Shown here piece by piece: positions 11,881 through 19,210 of a stretch of 64,000 nucleotides of DNA; within the stretch, counting starts at the first letter, position 1; every line of letters begins with the position of its first letter. Under the pieces are notes generated by a model. The model saw only the letters and a list, made by a program, of their open reading frames with translations. It searched no databases and was not told where the DNA came from. Both the position numbers and the translations under genes were made by a program. This DNA is from JADJMO01 sp016794445 (GTDB taxonomy: Bacteria > Myxococcota_A > Polyangia > Polyangiales > JADJMO01), in NCBI GenBank assembly GCA_016794445.1, contig JAEUKC010000313.1:1-64000 (forward strand), read 5' to 3'.

Positions 11881-12836
11881 TGCGCCCTCTCCTCGCGCTG
11901 CTCGCACCGCTCTCGTGCGCCGTCGTCGTGGCCGGTCCGGGCCAGGCCCTCGCGGAGCCGAGCGACGTCGACCTCGCCGGAGCGCGCAAGCTGTTCGAGC
12001 AGGGCATCCACCAGGAGGAGGCCGGGGACTGGGCCGCGGCGCTCGCGACGTTCCGCAAAGTGGCCGCGGTCCGCGCCAACCACGTGGTGCGCTTCCACGT
12101 GGGGCTGTGCCTCGAGAAGACGGGCAAGCTCGTCGCGGCGCGCGACGAGTTCGTGGTGGCGCGCGGCCTCGCCGAGAAGGAGGACTCTCCGGACGCGAAG
12201 AAGACCGTCGCGTCCGCCACCAAGCACATCACCGCGCTCGACGCGCGCATCCCGCGGATCCGCGTCCGCCGCCCCGAGGTGGGCGCCACGATCTCGATCG
12301 ACGGCACGCTGGTCGGTGCCCTGTTCGACACGCAGGTCCCGCTCGATCCCGGCAAGCACCGGATCGACGTGCAGGCGGCGGGCTACGAGCCCTACCACGC
12401 CGAGGTGACCACCGTGGAGGGCGAGCTCACGCCGGTCGAGATCACCCCTGTGCTGACGAAGACGAAGCCGAACACGCCCGAGAAGCCGACCGTGGTCACC
12501 GAGGTCGAGGCGCGCTCGTCCGCGCCGTGGTTCGTGGTCGGCGCCGGTGCAGCCATGCTGGTGGGCGCCGGTGTCTTCTACGGCCTGCGCAGCTCCGCGC
12601 TCGCCGACGTCGACGCGAGCTGCACCGACGCGCGGACCAAGTGCGATCCTGCCCTCGGCGACACCGCGGCGCGAGGCAAGACCTACACGCTCGTCGGCAA
12701 CGTGCTGCTGGGCGTCGGCGCAGCGACCGTGGTCACAGGGGTCGGGTGGTTGCTCCTGCGGCCCTCGGCCCAGCGCCCGGTGTCGATCAGCGTCACGGCG
12801 CACCTCGGCGGCGCCTGGCTCGTGGGCCGGTTCTAG
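11880..12836 (+). CDS. Exported TPR/PEGA-domain protein
   Basis: 318 residues. Signal peptide MRPLLALLAPLSCAVVVAG to about QALA. Then a TPR-like helical stretch (ARKLFEQGIHQEEAGDWAAA, FHVGLCLEKTGKLVAARDEF). A PEGA domain follows at about 140-185 (ISIDGTLVGALFDTQVPLDPG, IDVQAAGYEPYHAEVTTVEG), then two membrane segments near the C-terminus (FVVGAGAAMLVGAGVFYGLR and VLLGVGAATVVTGVGWLLLR). This arrangement is common next to myxobacterial kinase genes. Its GTG overlaps the kinase stop, suggesting it acts in the same signalling or envelope process. The stop TAG lies in a CTAG shared with the convergent birA. Confidence 0.85.
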   Translation: MRPLLALLAPLSCAVVVAGPGQALAEPSDVDLAGARKLFEQGIHQEEAGDWAAALATFRKVAAVRANHVVRFHVGLCLEKTGKLVAARDEFVVARGLAEKEDSPDAKKTVASATKHITALDARIPRIRVRRPEVGATISIDGTLVGALFDTQVPLDPGKHRIDVQAAGYEPYHAEVTTVEGELTPVEITPVLTKTKPNTPEKPTVVTEVEARSSAPWFVVGAGAAMLVGAGVFYGLRSSALADVDASCTDARTKCDPALGDTAARGKTYTLVGNVLLGVGAATVVTGVGWLLLRPSAQRPVSISVTAHLGGAWLVGRF

Positions 12837-13633
12837 GATCGCGCGGGCGCGAGGCAAATCTCGCCAGCGCGCGCGAGGAAGCGCTCCCCGTCCTCCAGAT
12901 CGACCTGCAGCCGACCGTCGTGGGCTACCCCGCACGCCACCCCCAGGCGGCCATCGTCGAGGAGCACCCGCCGCCCGAACAGCACGTCGTGGGGCGCGAG
13001 GCGAGCGCCGAGGGAGTCCGGATCGGCCAGCAGGCGCGCGAGCTCGACGTCGAGCGCGGCGAACAGATCGAGCGCGAGCTGCACGCGGTCGACGACGCCA
13101 CCTTCGCGGGACAGTGACGTGGCGACGTCGGCGAGCTCGGGCGGAAAGTCCTTCCGCGCGACGTTGATGCCGATGCCGACCACCGCGTGCTCGACGCGCG
13201 CCCCCGACAGCGCCCCCTCCACGAGCACCCCCGCGATCTTGCGGTCCCCGACGAACACGTCGTTGGGCCACTTGATGCGCGCGACGCCTCGATCGCCGAG
13301 CGCGAGGGCGACCGCGTGCCGCGCCGCGAGGCCCGCGACGAGCGCCACCTTGGGGAGATCCTGAGGAGAGAGAGCGGGCCGGACGAGCACGCTCGATGCA
13401 AGGGTCTCGCCGGGCGGAGTGCTCCAGGGTCGCTGGTGACGACCGCGCCCGTGGATCTGCGTGTCGGCGATCACGACCGCGCCGGTGGGTGCGCCGGCCT
13501 TCGCCCAGTCGCGCACGTCGTCGTTCGTCGAGCCCGTGTGGGCAAGCAACCGGCACGGGCGCCCAAGGTCCGACAATCGGCGCGCGAGCTCGACGAGATC
13601 CTGGGGGAGTTCGGGCGTTTGCGCGTTGACCAT
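12833..13633 (-). CDS. birA: Biotin--[acetyl-CoA-carboxylase] ligase
   Basis: 266 residues. Activates biotin as biotinyl-AMP and attaches it to the biotin carboxyl carrier protein. The catalytic domain shows TGSTNDDVRDWAKAGAPTG, the adenylate-binding loop GRGRHQRPWSTPPGETL, KWPNDVFVGDRKIAGVLVE and GIGINV; a C-terminal SH3-like domain follows. No N-terminal winged helix, so this is the monofunctional (class I) type without repressor function. It ends on a CTAG shared with the convergent PEGA gene and diverges from the IHF-like gene with overlapping promoters. Confidence 0.95.
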   Translation of the reverse strand: MVNAQTPELPQDLVELARRLSDLGRPCRLLAHTGSTNDDVRDWAKAGAPTGAVVIADTQIHGRGRHQRPWSTPPGETLASSVLVRPALSPQDLPKVALVAGLAARHAVALALGDRGVARIKWPNDVFVGDRKIAGVLVEGALSGARVEHAVVGIGINVARKDFPPELADVATSLSREGGVVDRVQLALDLFAALDVELARLLADPDSLGARLAPHDVLFGRRVLLDDGRLGVACGVAHDGRLQVDLEDGERFLARAGEICLAPARS

Positions 13634-13652
13634 CGGAGCCCGGTACGTTACC
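13624..13652 (+). promoter_or_regulatory. Putative promoter for the IHF/HU gene
   Basis: TTGACC, 17-base spacer, TACCGC; the -10 ends 54 bases before the ATG. The -35 lies inside the first codons of the divergent birA. Confidence 0.5.
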
Positions 13653-13666
13653 GCTTATCCCTCGTC
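13638..13666 (-). promoter_or_regulatory. Putative divergent promoter for birA
   Basis: On the minus strand CCGACG, 17-base spacer, TACCGG, with the -10 ending 4 bases before the birA ATG. It overlaps the promoter proposed for the divergent IHF-like gene, so the two could compete. The -35 match is weak. Confidence 0.3.
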
Positions 13667-13705
13667 GGTTGTGGTGGTGGGGCGCAGAAGGGGGCAGAGG
13701 ATTCG

Positions 13706-14254
13706 ATGACCAAGAGCGAGCTGATCGACGCCGTCGCTGCCCGCGGTGAGCTCACCAAGGCGCGCGCCGAGCTGGTCGTCAACTGCGTGTTCGACACCAT
13801 CATCGCGGCGTTGCTCCGCGAAGAGGGCGTCGAGATCCGCGGCTTCGGCTCCGTCACCGTGCGCCCGTACAAGCCCTACGAGGGTCGCAACCCCCGCACG
13901 GGTGCGCCCGTCGACGTCCCCGCCAAGCGCTTGCCCTTCTTCAAGGTCGGCAAGGAGCTCCGCGAGCTGGTCAACGGCAGCCGTCACCTCGCCATCACCG
14001 GTGACGAGCAGCCGCGTCGCGTGCTGGCGCGCACGGAGGGTCGCGGGGCTGCGGAGGGTGTTCGCGCCTCCACTCCGCCGTGGAGCTCGCTGCCCAAGGT
14101 CGAGTCCGCCGGCCCCGCCCATCCGGGTTCCCCGCTCGGGGCCGTGAAGCCCTCGTCCGCGCCCGCGAGCGCACCGCGTGCGGTGCCCGCGCGCAGCGCC
14201 AGTGGGGCGGCGCGCACGGTGCTCAACGGCGGCACGACTGCCGCCAAGCGCTAG
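13706..14254 (+). CDS. IHF/HU-family DNA-binding protein with long C-terminal tail
   Basis: 182 residues, against about 95-100 for normal IHF or HU. Residues 1-95 are a complete IHF/HU core: MTKSELIDAVAARGELTKA, then VEIRGFGSVTVRPYKPYEGR with the beta-arm NPRTGAPVDVPAKRLPFFKV. The RNPRTG turn contains the proline that intercalates in bent DNA. Residues 96-182 are low complexity, rich in Ser, Ala, Pro, Gly and Arg, ending in TTAAKR. Tailed HU-like proteins are known in some bacteria, but this tail is Ser/Pro/Arg-rich rather than Lys-repeat. Expected role: DNA bending and nucleoid architecture. Directly upstream of tyrS. Confidence 0.88.
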   Translation: MTKSELIDAVAARGELTKARAELVVNCVFDTIIAALLREEGVEIRGFGSVTVRPYKPYEGRNPRTGAPVDVPAKRLPFFKVGKELRELVNGSRHLAITGDEQPRRVLARTEGRGAAEGVRASTPPWSSLPKVESAGPAHPGSPLGAVKPSSAPASAPRAVPARSASGAARTVLNGGTTAAKR

Positions 14255-14278
14255 AGGCTGCTAGAAGCCCGGGGTCCC

Positions 14279-15547
14279 ATGACCCTCGCCCCTCACCCGT
14301 CCGCTCCTCACCCGGCCTCGGACGCCCTCACCGAGCTGACCCGTGGCGTCGTCGATCTGCACGTACGCGCGGAGCTGGCCGCGCGTCTCGCCGAGGGCCG
14401 TCCGCTGCGCGTGAAGGCGGGCTTCGATCCCACGCGTCCCGACCTGCACCTCGGCCACACCGTGCTGATGCGCAAGATGCGCCAGTTCCAGGACCTCGGC
14501 CACACGGTGGTGTTCCTGGTCGGCGACTACACCGCGATGGTCGGCGACCCGACCGGACGCAACAAGCTGCGCCCGCAGCTCTCGCGCGAGGACGTCGCCG
14601 CCGCCGCGCGCACGTACGTGGATCAGGCGTGCAAGATCCTCGACCGGGAGCGCACCGAGGTGCGGTTCAACTCCGAGTGGCTCGACACGATGAAGCCGAT
14701 GGATCTCGTGCAGCTCATGGCCAAGAGCACGGTCTCGCAGATGCTCGAGCGCAACGACTTCAAGCAGCGCTTCGCGGCGGAGAAGCCCATCTTCCAGCAC
14801 GAGCTGCTCTACCCGCTCCTGCAGGCCTACGACTCCGTCGCGCTCGACGCCGACGTCGAGATCGGCGGCACCGACCAGCTGTTCAACCTGATGGTCGGGC
14901 GCGACCTGATGCCCCAGTACGGCAAGCGCCCCCAGATCGTGATGACCACGCCGCTGCTCGAGGGCATCGATGCCCGCATCGACCCGGCCACCGGCCGCGT
15001 GCAGGGCGACAAGATGAGCAAGAGCGCGAACAACTACGTGGGCATCGACGAGCCGCCCGCCGAGCAGTTCCGCAAGCTCATGCTGGTCGACGATCAGGTC
15101 GTGTTCCGCTACTTCGAGCTGCTCTCCGCGAAGAGCGCGAAGGACATCGAGGCCCTGCGCGCCGACGTCGCGGCCGGCAAGAACCCCAAGGAGGCCAAGA
15201 AGCTCCTCGCCGGCGAGATCGTCACGCAGTACCACGGCGCCGAGGCCGCGGTCGTCGCGCGCAAGGCCTGGGACGCGAAGTTCGAGGCCGACGCGATCCC
15301 CGACGACGTGGCCGAGCTGCGGCTCCCGTGCACCGGCGAGGGCCTGTGGCTGCCGAAGGCGCTGCACCTGGCCAAGCTCGTGGCGAGCTCGTCGCAGGGC
15401 AAGCAGCTCGTCGAGCAGGGTGGGGTCGAGGTCGACCAGATCCGGATCACCGACGTCAAGCGCGAGCTCGCCGCCGGTGGCACCTACCTCGTGCGGGTCG
15501 GCTCGAAGAACCGCAAGTTCGCGCGGCTGGTCGTCGAGCGGGCGTGA
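14279..15547 (+). CDS. tyrS: Tyrosyl-tRNA synthetase
   Basis: 422 residues. Charges tRNA-Tyr. The class I signature DLHLGHTVLM (HIGH-type) is at about residue 56-60 and KMSKSANNYVGI at about 245. The specificity loop EIGGTDQLFNLMVGRDL is present. The C-terminal S4 RNA-binding domain follows (AKLVASSSQGKQLVEQGGVE, YLVRVGSKNRKFARLVV). This matches the TyrZ-type subgroup rather than E. coli TyrS. The start ATG follows the IHF-like stop by 24 bases, and the stop lies 1 base before the GTG of the next lipoprotein gene. Confidence 0.96.
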   Translation: MTLAPHPSAPHPASDALTELTRGVVDLHVRAELAARLAEGRPLRVKAGFDPTRPDLHLGHTVLMRKMRQFQDLGHTVVFLVGDYTAMVGDPTGRNKLRPQLSREDVAAAARTYVDQACKILDRERTEVRFNSEWLDTMKPMDLVQLMAKSTVSQMLERNDFKQRFAAEKPIFQHELLYPLLQAYDSVALDADVEIGGTDQLFNLMVGRDLMPQYGKRPQIVMTTPLLEGIDARIDPATGRVQGDKMSKSANNYVGIDEPPAEQFRKLMLVDDQVVFRYFELLSAKSAKDIEALRADVAAGKNPKEAKKLLAGEIVTQYHGAEAAVVARKAWDAKFEADAIPDDVAELRLPCTGEGLWLPKALHLAKLVASSSQGKQLVEQGGVEVDQIRITDVKRELAAGGTYLVRVGSKNRKFARLVVERA

Positions 15548-15548
15548 C

Positions 15549-16547
15549 GTGACGCTCCGGTCTCGCTCCGCGCTCGCGGCGACCTTGTTCCTCGCGGGCT
15601 GCCCGAAGGGGCCAGAGCGCCCCAAGACCGACCTGCCTCCGCTCGTCACCGCGCCGCTCACCTCGATCACGCAGGGGCCCCGCGCGCGCTGGGCGGTGGT
15701 CACCCGACCGGACGCGCTGTTCGGCGGCGAGCTCGGCCCGTGGGTCTCGGCGATCGTGCCCAAGGCCGGCCTCGACAAGCTCGAGGTGCGCCTCGGCTTC
15801 GATCTCCGCAAGTCGAGCGAGGCCCTCGTCGTCGGCTATCCGGCGGCCACGTTCTACGCGGCGCGGTTGCCGGCGGGCGCTTCCCCGGGCGTCGCGCTCG
15901 ACGCCTACGCGCTGCGCCTGCTCGCGCCGATCAGCAAGGCGAGCCCCCGCCCCGATCTCGAGCGGCGCATCGGAGGCCTCGCGTCGGGTGGCAAGGGCTC
16001 GGCGGCGGCCATGTGGTCCAAGAACGGCGACGTCATCGTGGGGGAGAGCGGGCGGCTCGAGCCCGTGGTCACCTCGATGGCGCTCGCGACCGGACGCCTC
16101 CGGGCCGGGCTCTCGCTGCAGGCGGAGAAGAGCTTCGCGCCCCTCGCGGCGTGGGCGGCGAGCGCCCCGCTCGCGCTCTACGCGATCTGCCCGCTCGCCG
16201 AGGTGCTCGGCACCAAGCCCGAGGAGGCCCCGGTCAGCACGCAGGAGTGCTTCGGCGCCATGCTCACTCTGCGGGCGGGCAAGCCCGGGACCCTCGACGT
16301 GGCGCTCCGTCTCACGGGCGCGTGGGGCAAGGACAAGGAGGCCGCGGCCACCGAGGTGGGCGCGGCCCTCGACCGGATCGCGGCGAGCGACCTCGGCAAG
16401 GCGCTCGGCCTGCGGGACGCCGGCAAGGCCCAGATCGAGTCCTCGACAGAGGCCATCACGGTCCACCTCGTGGTCGACGGCAAGGCCCTCGCAGGCGGGC
16501 TCGCGCGGCTCCTCTCCTCGGAGCTGAAGGACGCCACCGGGCCCTGA
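15549..16547 (+). CDS. Lipoprotein of unknown function
   Basis: 332 residues. Starts at a GTG one base after the tyrS stop with a short signal peptide MTLRSRSALAATLFLAGC ending in a lipobox. The mature protein (residues about 20-332) alternates strands and Ala/Lys-rich helices; SSEAITVHLVVDGKALAGGL near the end reads as a beta strand-helix unit. No recognised domain. Position suggests transcription with tyrS, although the role is surely in the envelope. Confidence 0.75.
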   Translation: MTLRSRSALAATLFLAGCPKGPERPKTDLPPLVTAPLTSITQGPRARWAVVTRPDALFGGELGPWVSAIVPKAGLDKLEVRLGFDLRKSSEALVVGYPAATFYAARLPAGASPGVALDAYALRLLAPISKASPRPDLERRIGGLASGGKGSAAAMWSKNGDVIVGESGRLEPVVTSMALATGRLRAGLSLQAEKSFAPLAAWAASAPLALYAICPLAEVLGTKPEEAPVSTQECFGAMLTLRAGKPGTLDVALRLTGAWGKDKEAAATEVGAALDRIAASDLGKALGLRDAGKAQIESSTEAITVHLVVDGKALAGGLARLLSSELKDATGP

Positions 16548-16567
16548 GAGCGTGATAGCGTGAGGGC

Positions 16568-17224
16568 GTGCCCTGGCGGTCTTGCGTGACTCCGCGCCTC
16601 GCGCTGTCTCTCTCGCTCACGTTCGTGGGCACGATCGTGGGCGTCGCCCACGCCGACGAGGTCGACGCGGTAGGCGCGTCCGGGGCCGCAGAAGCGCCGC
16701 CGCTCGCGCCGTTCCGGCGAGGCGTCGCCTTCGAGGGCATGATCGGCACCTACGCGCCCACGGGGCCGCTGAAGCACGTGAGCGCGCCGGGCCCCTGGTT
16801 CCGCGTCACCGTGGGCTTCGACTTCACCAAGTGGTTCGGTGCCTTCGCCTCCGGAGACGTCGCGTTCCTCTCCACCGAGCGCGCGCCGCCGCCGCCCGGA
16901 CCACGTGCATACACCTTCTATGGATTCGGCGGTGGGCTCCGCCTCGCGCTGCCGATCGGCCGGGTGCGCATCCCGGTGCGCGCCGAGATCGGGTTGCACG
17001 AGGCCAAGGACGACGGCGTGCTCGCGGCCTATGGCTTCCGGGACGCGCACGGCCTCTCGTTCGGCTGGGCGCTCGCGACGGGCCTCGAGATCCGCGCCAA
17101 GAGCCGGCACTACGGGCTCGGCTTCGAGGTCGGGGTCCGCAACGACTCGGCGTTCGCCAACCCGGTGCGCGGCGGCACCCCGCTCGCGATCACCGGCGCG
17201 CTCCTCGTCCACTACACGCTGTGA
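16568..17224 (+). CDS. Small outer-membrane beta-barrel-like protein
   Basis: 218 residues. Signal peptide to about VGVAHA. The mature part consists of amphipathic strands (GVAFEGMIGTYAPTG, WFRVTVGFDFTKWFGAFASG, YTFYGFGGGLRLALPIGRV, HYGLGFEVGVRN) and ends LLVHYTL, as expected of an 8-strand outer-membrane barrel. Similar small barrels in myxobacteria include gliding-motility-associated CglE-type proteins, but I cannot confirm that link. The GTG is preceded by GTGAGGG. Probably co-transcribed with the lipoprotein genes on both sides. Confidence 0.65.
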   Translation: MPWRSCVTPRLALSLSLTFVGTIVGVAHADEVDAVGASGAAEAPPLAPFRRGVAFEGMIGTYAPTGPLKHVSAPGPWFRVTVGFDFTKWFGAFASGDVAFLSTERAPPPPGPRAYTFYGFGGGLRLALPIGRVRIPVRAEIGLHEAKDDGVLAAYGFRDAHGLSFGWALATGLEIRAKSRHYGLGFEVGVRNDSAFANPVRGGTPLAITGALLVHYTL

Positions 17225-17240
17225 TGCGCCGACCGGTGGG

Positions 17241-17858
17241 ATGATGTCTGCTGGTCGCGTCGGTCTGCTCGCTGCCCTCGTGGTGCTCCTCGCGGGTTGC
17301 GGCGGCAACAAGGCCAGCGGCAACGCCAAGGGCCCGAGCAAGTTCACGGGGGTGCTCCGCTACTACCCGCTCGAGCCCGGCATGCAGTGGAGCTTCATGC
17401 TCCGCGAGAGCCCGTCCCTGCCTGGGTTGCTCGTCGTGACCAAGGTCGTCGCGTTCGACGGCGCCTTCGCCGAGCTGCGCACCGGCACCTCGACGACGGC
17501 GCTGCGTGTCGCGCCCGACGGCATCCTGCGCGAGCCGCAGCACACCTACCTGCTGCGCTGGCCGATCGTCGCGGGCGCCAAGTGGCCGACGAGCGCCGGC
17601 GCCACGATGGAGGTCACGGCGGTCGACCGGCAGGTGACGGTCGACGCCGGCACCTTCGAGGGCTGCGTCGAGACCACCGAGCGGTTCGGCGGCGACGAGG
17701 CCAAGGTGCTCCGCACCACGTTCTGCCCGGACGTCGGGCCGGTCCTGCTGGAGGCGACGGCCCTCGGGCTCGAGGGCGGGCCGGTCACCCAGCGCGCCAC
17801 GCTGCGCGCGTTCGGACCCGGCCAGGTGATCGCGCCCGACAAGAAGGCCGAGCCTTGA
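17241..17858 (+). CDS. Lipoprotein of unknown function
   Basis: 205 residues. Signal peptide MMSAGRVGLLAALVVLLAGC with a textbook LLAGC lipobox, then a short Gly/Asn/Lys linker. The mature domain is beta-rich (YYPLEPGMQWSFMLRESPS, AFAELRTGTSTTALRVAPDG, ATMEVTAVDRQVTVDAGTF, LRTTFCPDVGPVLLEATA). The FEGCVET and FCPDVG segments carry a cysteine pair that could be a disulfide. The W.F...(29)....G.L.E...T.LL arrangement is reminiscent of lipoproteins that measure or bind hydrophobic ligands, but I assign no function. In line with its neighbours on the same strand. Confidence 0.75.
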   Translation: MMSAGRVGLLAALVVLLAGCGGNKASGNAKGPSKFTGVLRYYPLEPGMQWSFMLRESPSLPGLLVVTKVVAFDGAFAELRTGTSTTALRVAPDGILREPQHTYLLRWPIVAGAKWPTSAGATMEVTAVDRQVTVDAGTFEGCVETTERFGGDEAKVLRTTFCPDVGPVLLEATALGLEGGPVTQRATLRAFGPGQVIAPDKKAEP

Positions 17859-17889
17859 GCGACCCCGCCAACCGTGAGGTGAGGACGCC

Positions 17890-18984
17890 GTGATCGGTCT
17901 GGTCGCAGCGGCGGTGCTCCCGGTGGTGGTGATCGACGGGGGCAGCGTGAAGCCACCCTCGTCGCTCGGCAAGAAGCCCTCCCAGGCGCTTTCGGCCTGG
18001 GCCTCCGCCCACGGCGAGTCGCCGGCCGCTCTGGTCCCCGACGCGCCGCGGCTCGCGTCCCCCGTCTCCGACCCGAAGGCACGCGCGACCCGGGTGGCCG
18101 ACGTGGAGACCGCGCTGCGCCGAGCGCGCACGCTCCTCGACGACGGCGACCCGACCAAGGCGGCCGCGGCGCGGGGCTTCGCCGCCGAGGCCTACGCCGA
18201 GGCGCGCGCCCACCCCGAAGACCCGGAGTGCCCCTCCTGGCTCGCCGAGGCGCTGCGCGCGCTCGCCCGCGCGGAGGCGCTCGGAGGTGACGCGACGAGC
18301 GCGGCGGGCCTGCTCCACCGCGCCAGGCTGCTCGACGGCGGCCGGGTACTCGGTCTCTCCGAGTCGCCGAACCTCGTCGTGTTGCCCAAGGGCACGCCCC
18401 ACGCGCTGCGCGTGTCGGTGGCGGGCAAGCGCAAGCTCGAGACTCGGATCTACGTCGATGGCGCGCTGACCACCGGTCCCGTCTCGATCGAGGCCGGCGA
18501 GCACCACGTCCGGGTGGTGGTCGCGCGCGACGGAGAACTCGACGGAGCGCTGCTCGATGCGCGCCTGTTCTCGATGGGCGAGGCCGACGCGGCACTCGAG
18601 CTCCGCGATCCGATCGAGGTCGTCCCTTGCAGCGCGGCCGACGTCGAAGACGCGCTCGCCCTCGTCGCGAAGGACCAGACCGCGACCTTCTCGGTGCTCT
18701 GCCCGCGGTGGGCGCGCGTCGTCCCGCGCGACGACGGGTCGATCGCGGTGCAGCGGTGTGGGCCGACCCTGTGCACCGCGGCCACGATCTGGGTGGCCCC
18801 GGAGGTGGCGCAGAAGCCGATAGCCCCGCCACCTCCGACCACGTCGCTCCTGCGCTCTCCCTGGACCTGGGTCGCGGTCGGCGTCGGCGTCGTCGGCGCC
18901 GCCAGCCTCACCGCGTGGAGGCTCGGCGCGTTCGACCGCAAGGAAGCGCCCGCGCCTACGTGGCGCTGGGAGCCGACACGCTAG
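17890..18984 (+). CDS. Exported protein with C-terminal membrane anchor, unknown function
   Basis: 364 residues from a GTG. A short hydrophobic N-terminus (MIGLVAAAVLPVVVIDGG) may be a signal. Residues about 60-150 are Ala-rich helices resembling TPR-type packing (AKAAAARGFAAEAYAEARAH-like). The middle part is beta-rich, with RIYVDGALTTGPVSIEAGEH resembling the ligand loop of PEGA-like domains. A single membrane segment WTWVAVGVGVVGAASLTAWR lies near the end. It resembles the myxobacterial TPR/PEGA plus membrane-anchor class. It runs 29 bases into the convergent small gene on the other strand. Confidence 0.65.
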   Translation: MIGLVAAAVLPVVVIDGGSVKPPSSLGKKPSQALSAWASAHGESPAALVPDAPRLASPVSDPKARATRVADVETALRRARTLLDDGDPTKAAAARGFAAEAYAEARAHPEDPECPSWLAEALRALARAEALGGDATSAAGLLHRARLLDGGRVLGLSESPNLVVLPKGTPHALRVSVAGKRKLETRIYVDGALTTGPVSIEAGEHHVRVVVARDGELDGALLDARLFSMGEADAALELRDPIEVVPCSAADVEDALALVAKDQTATFSVLCPRWARVVPRDDGSIAVQRCGPTLCTAATIWVAPEVAQKPIAPPPPTTSLLRSPWTWVAVGVGVVGAASLTAWRLGAFDRKEAPAPTWRWEPTR

Positions 18985-19198
18985 CGAGCAGCTCGGCGAC
19001 CGACCCACAGATGTCGTCGAGCTCGGCCTCGCGATCGGCGGGCGCCGCGAGGACCAGCGGCCCACCGCGCTCGCCGAACACGCTGGCGACCCCCTCGTGG
19101 GCTTCGACCAGCCCCTTCACGAGCAGGGCCTGCTGCGCGGGCACGACGAAGGTGCGGACGACGAGGCCGGGACCGAGGAACACCCCCCGAGCTACCAC
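18956..19198 (-). CDS. DUF4911-like small protein
   Basis: 80 residues: VVRTFVVPAQQALLVKGLVE, then HEGVASVFGERGGPLVLAAP and an acidic end. The strand-helix-strand pattern (V.P....lvk.lveA.eG.a.........l.laap...E.el) fits the short DUF4911 family found in deltaproteobacteria, of unknown function. It starts 12 bases after the comEC stop on the same strand, so it is probably co-transcribed. Its 3' end overlaps the convergent gene by 29 bases. Confidence 0.6.
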   Translation of the reverse strand: MVARGVFLGPGLVVRTFVVPAQQALLVKGLVEAHEGVASVFGERGGPLVLAAPADREAELDDICGSVAELLASVSAPSAT

Positions 19199-19210
19199 GC
19201 CTGGACGCGG

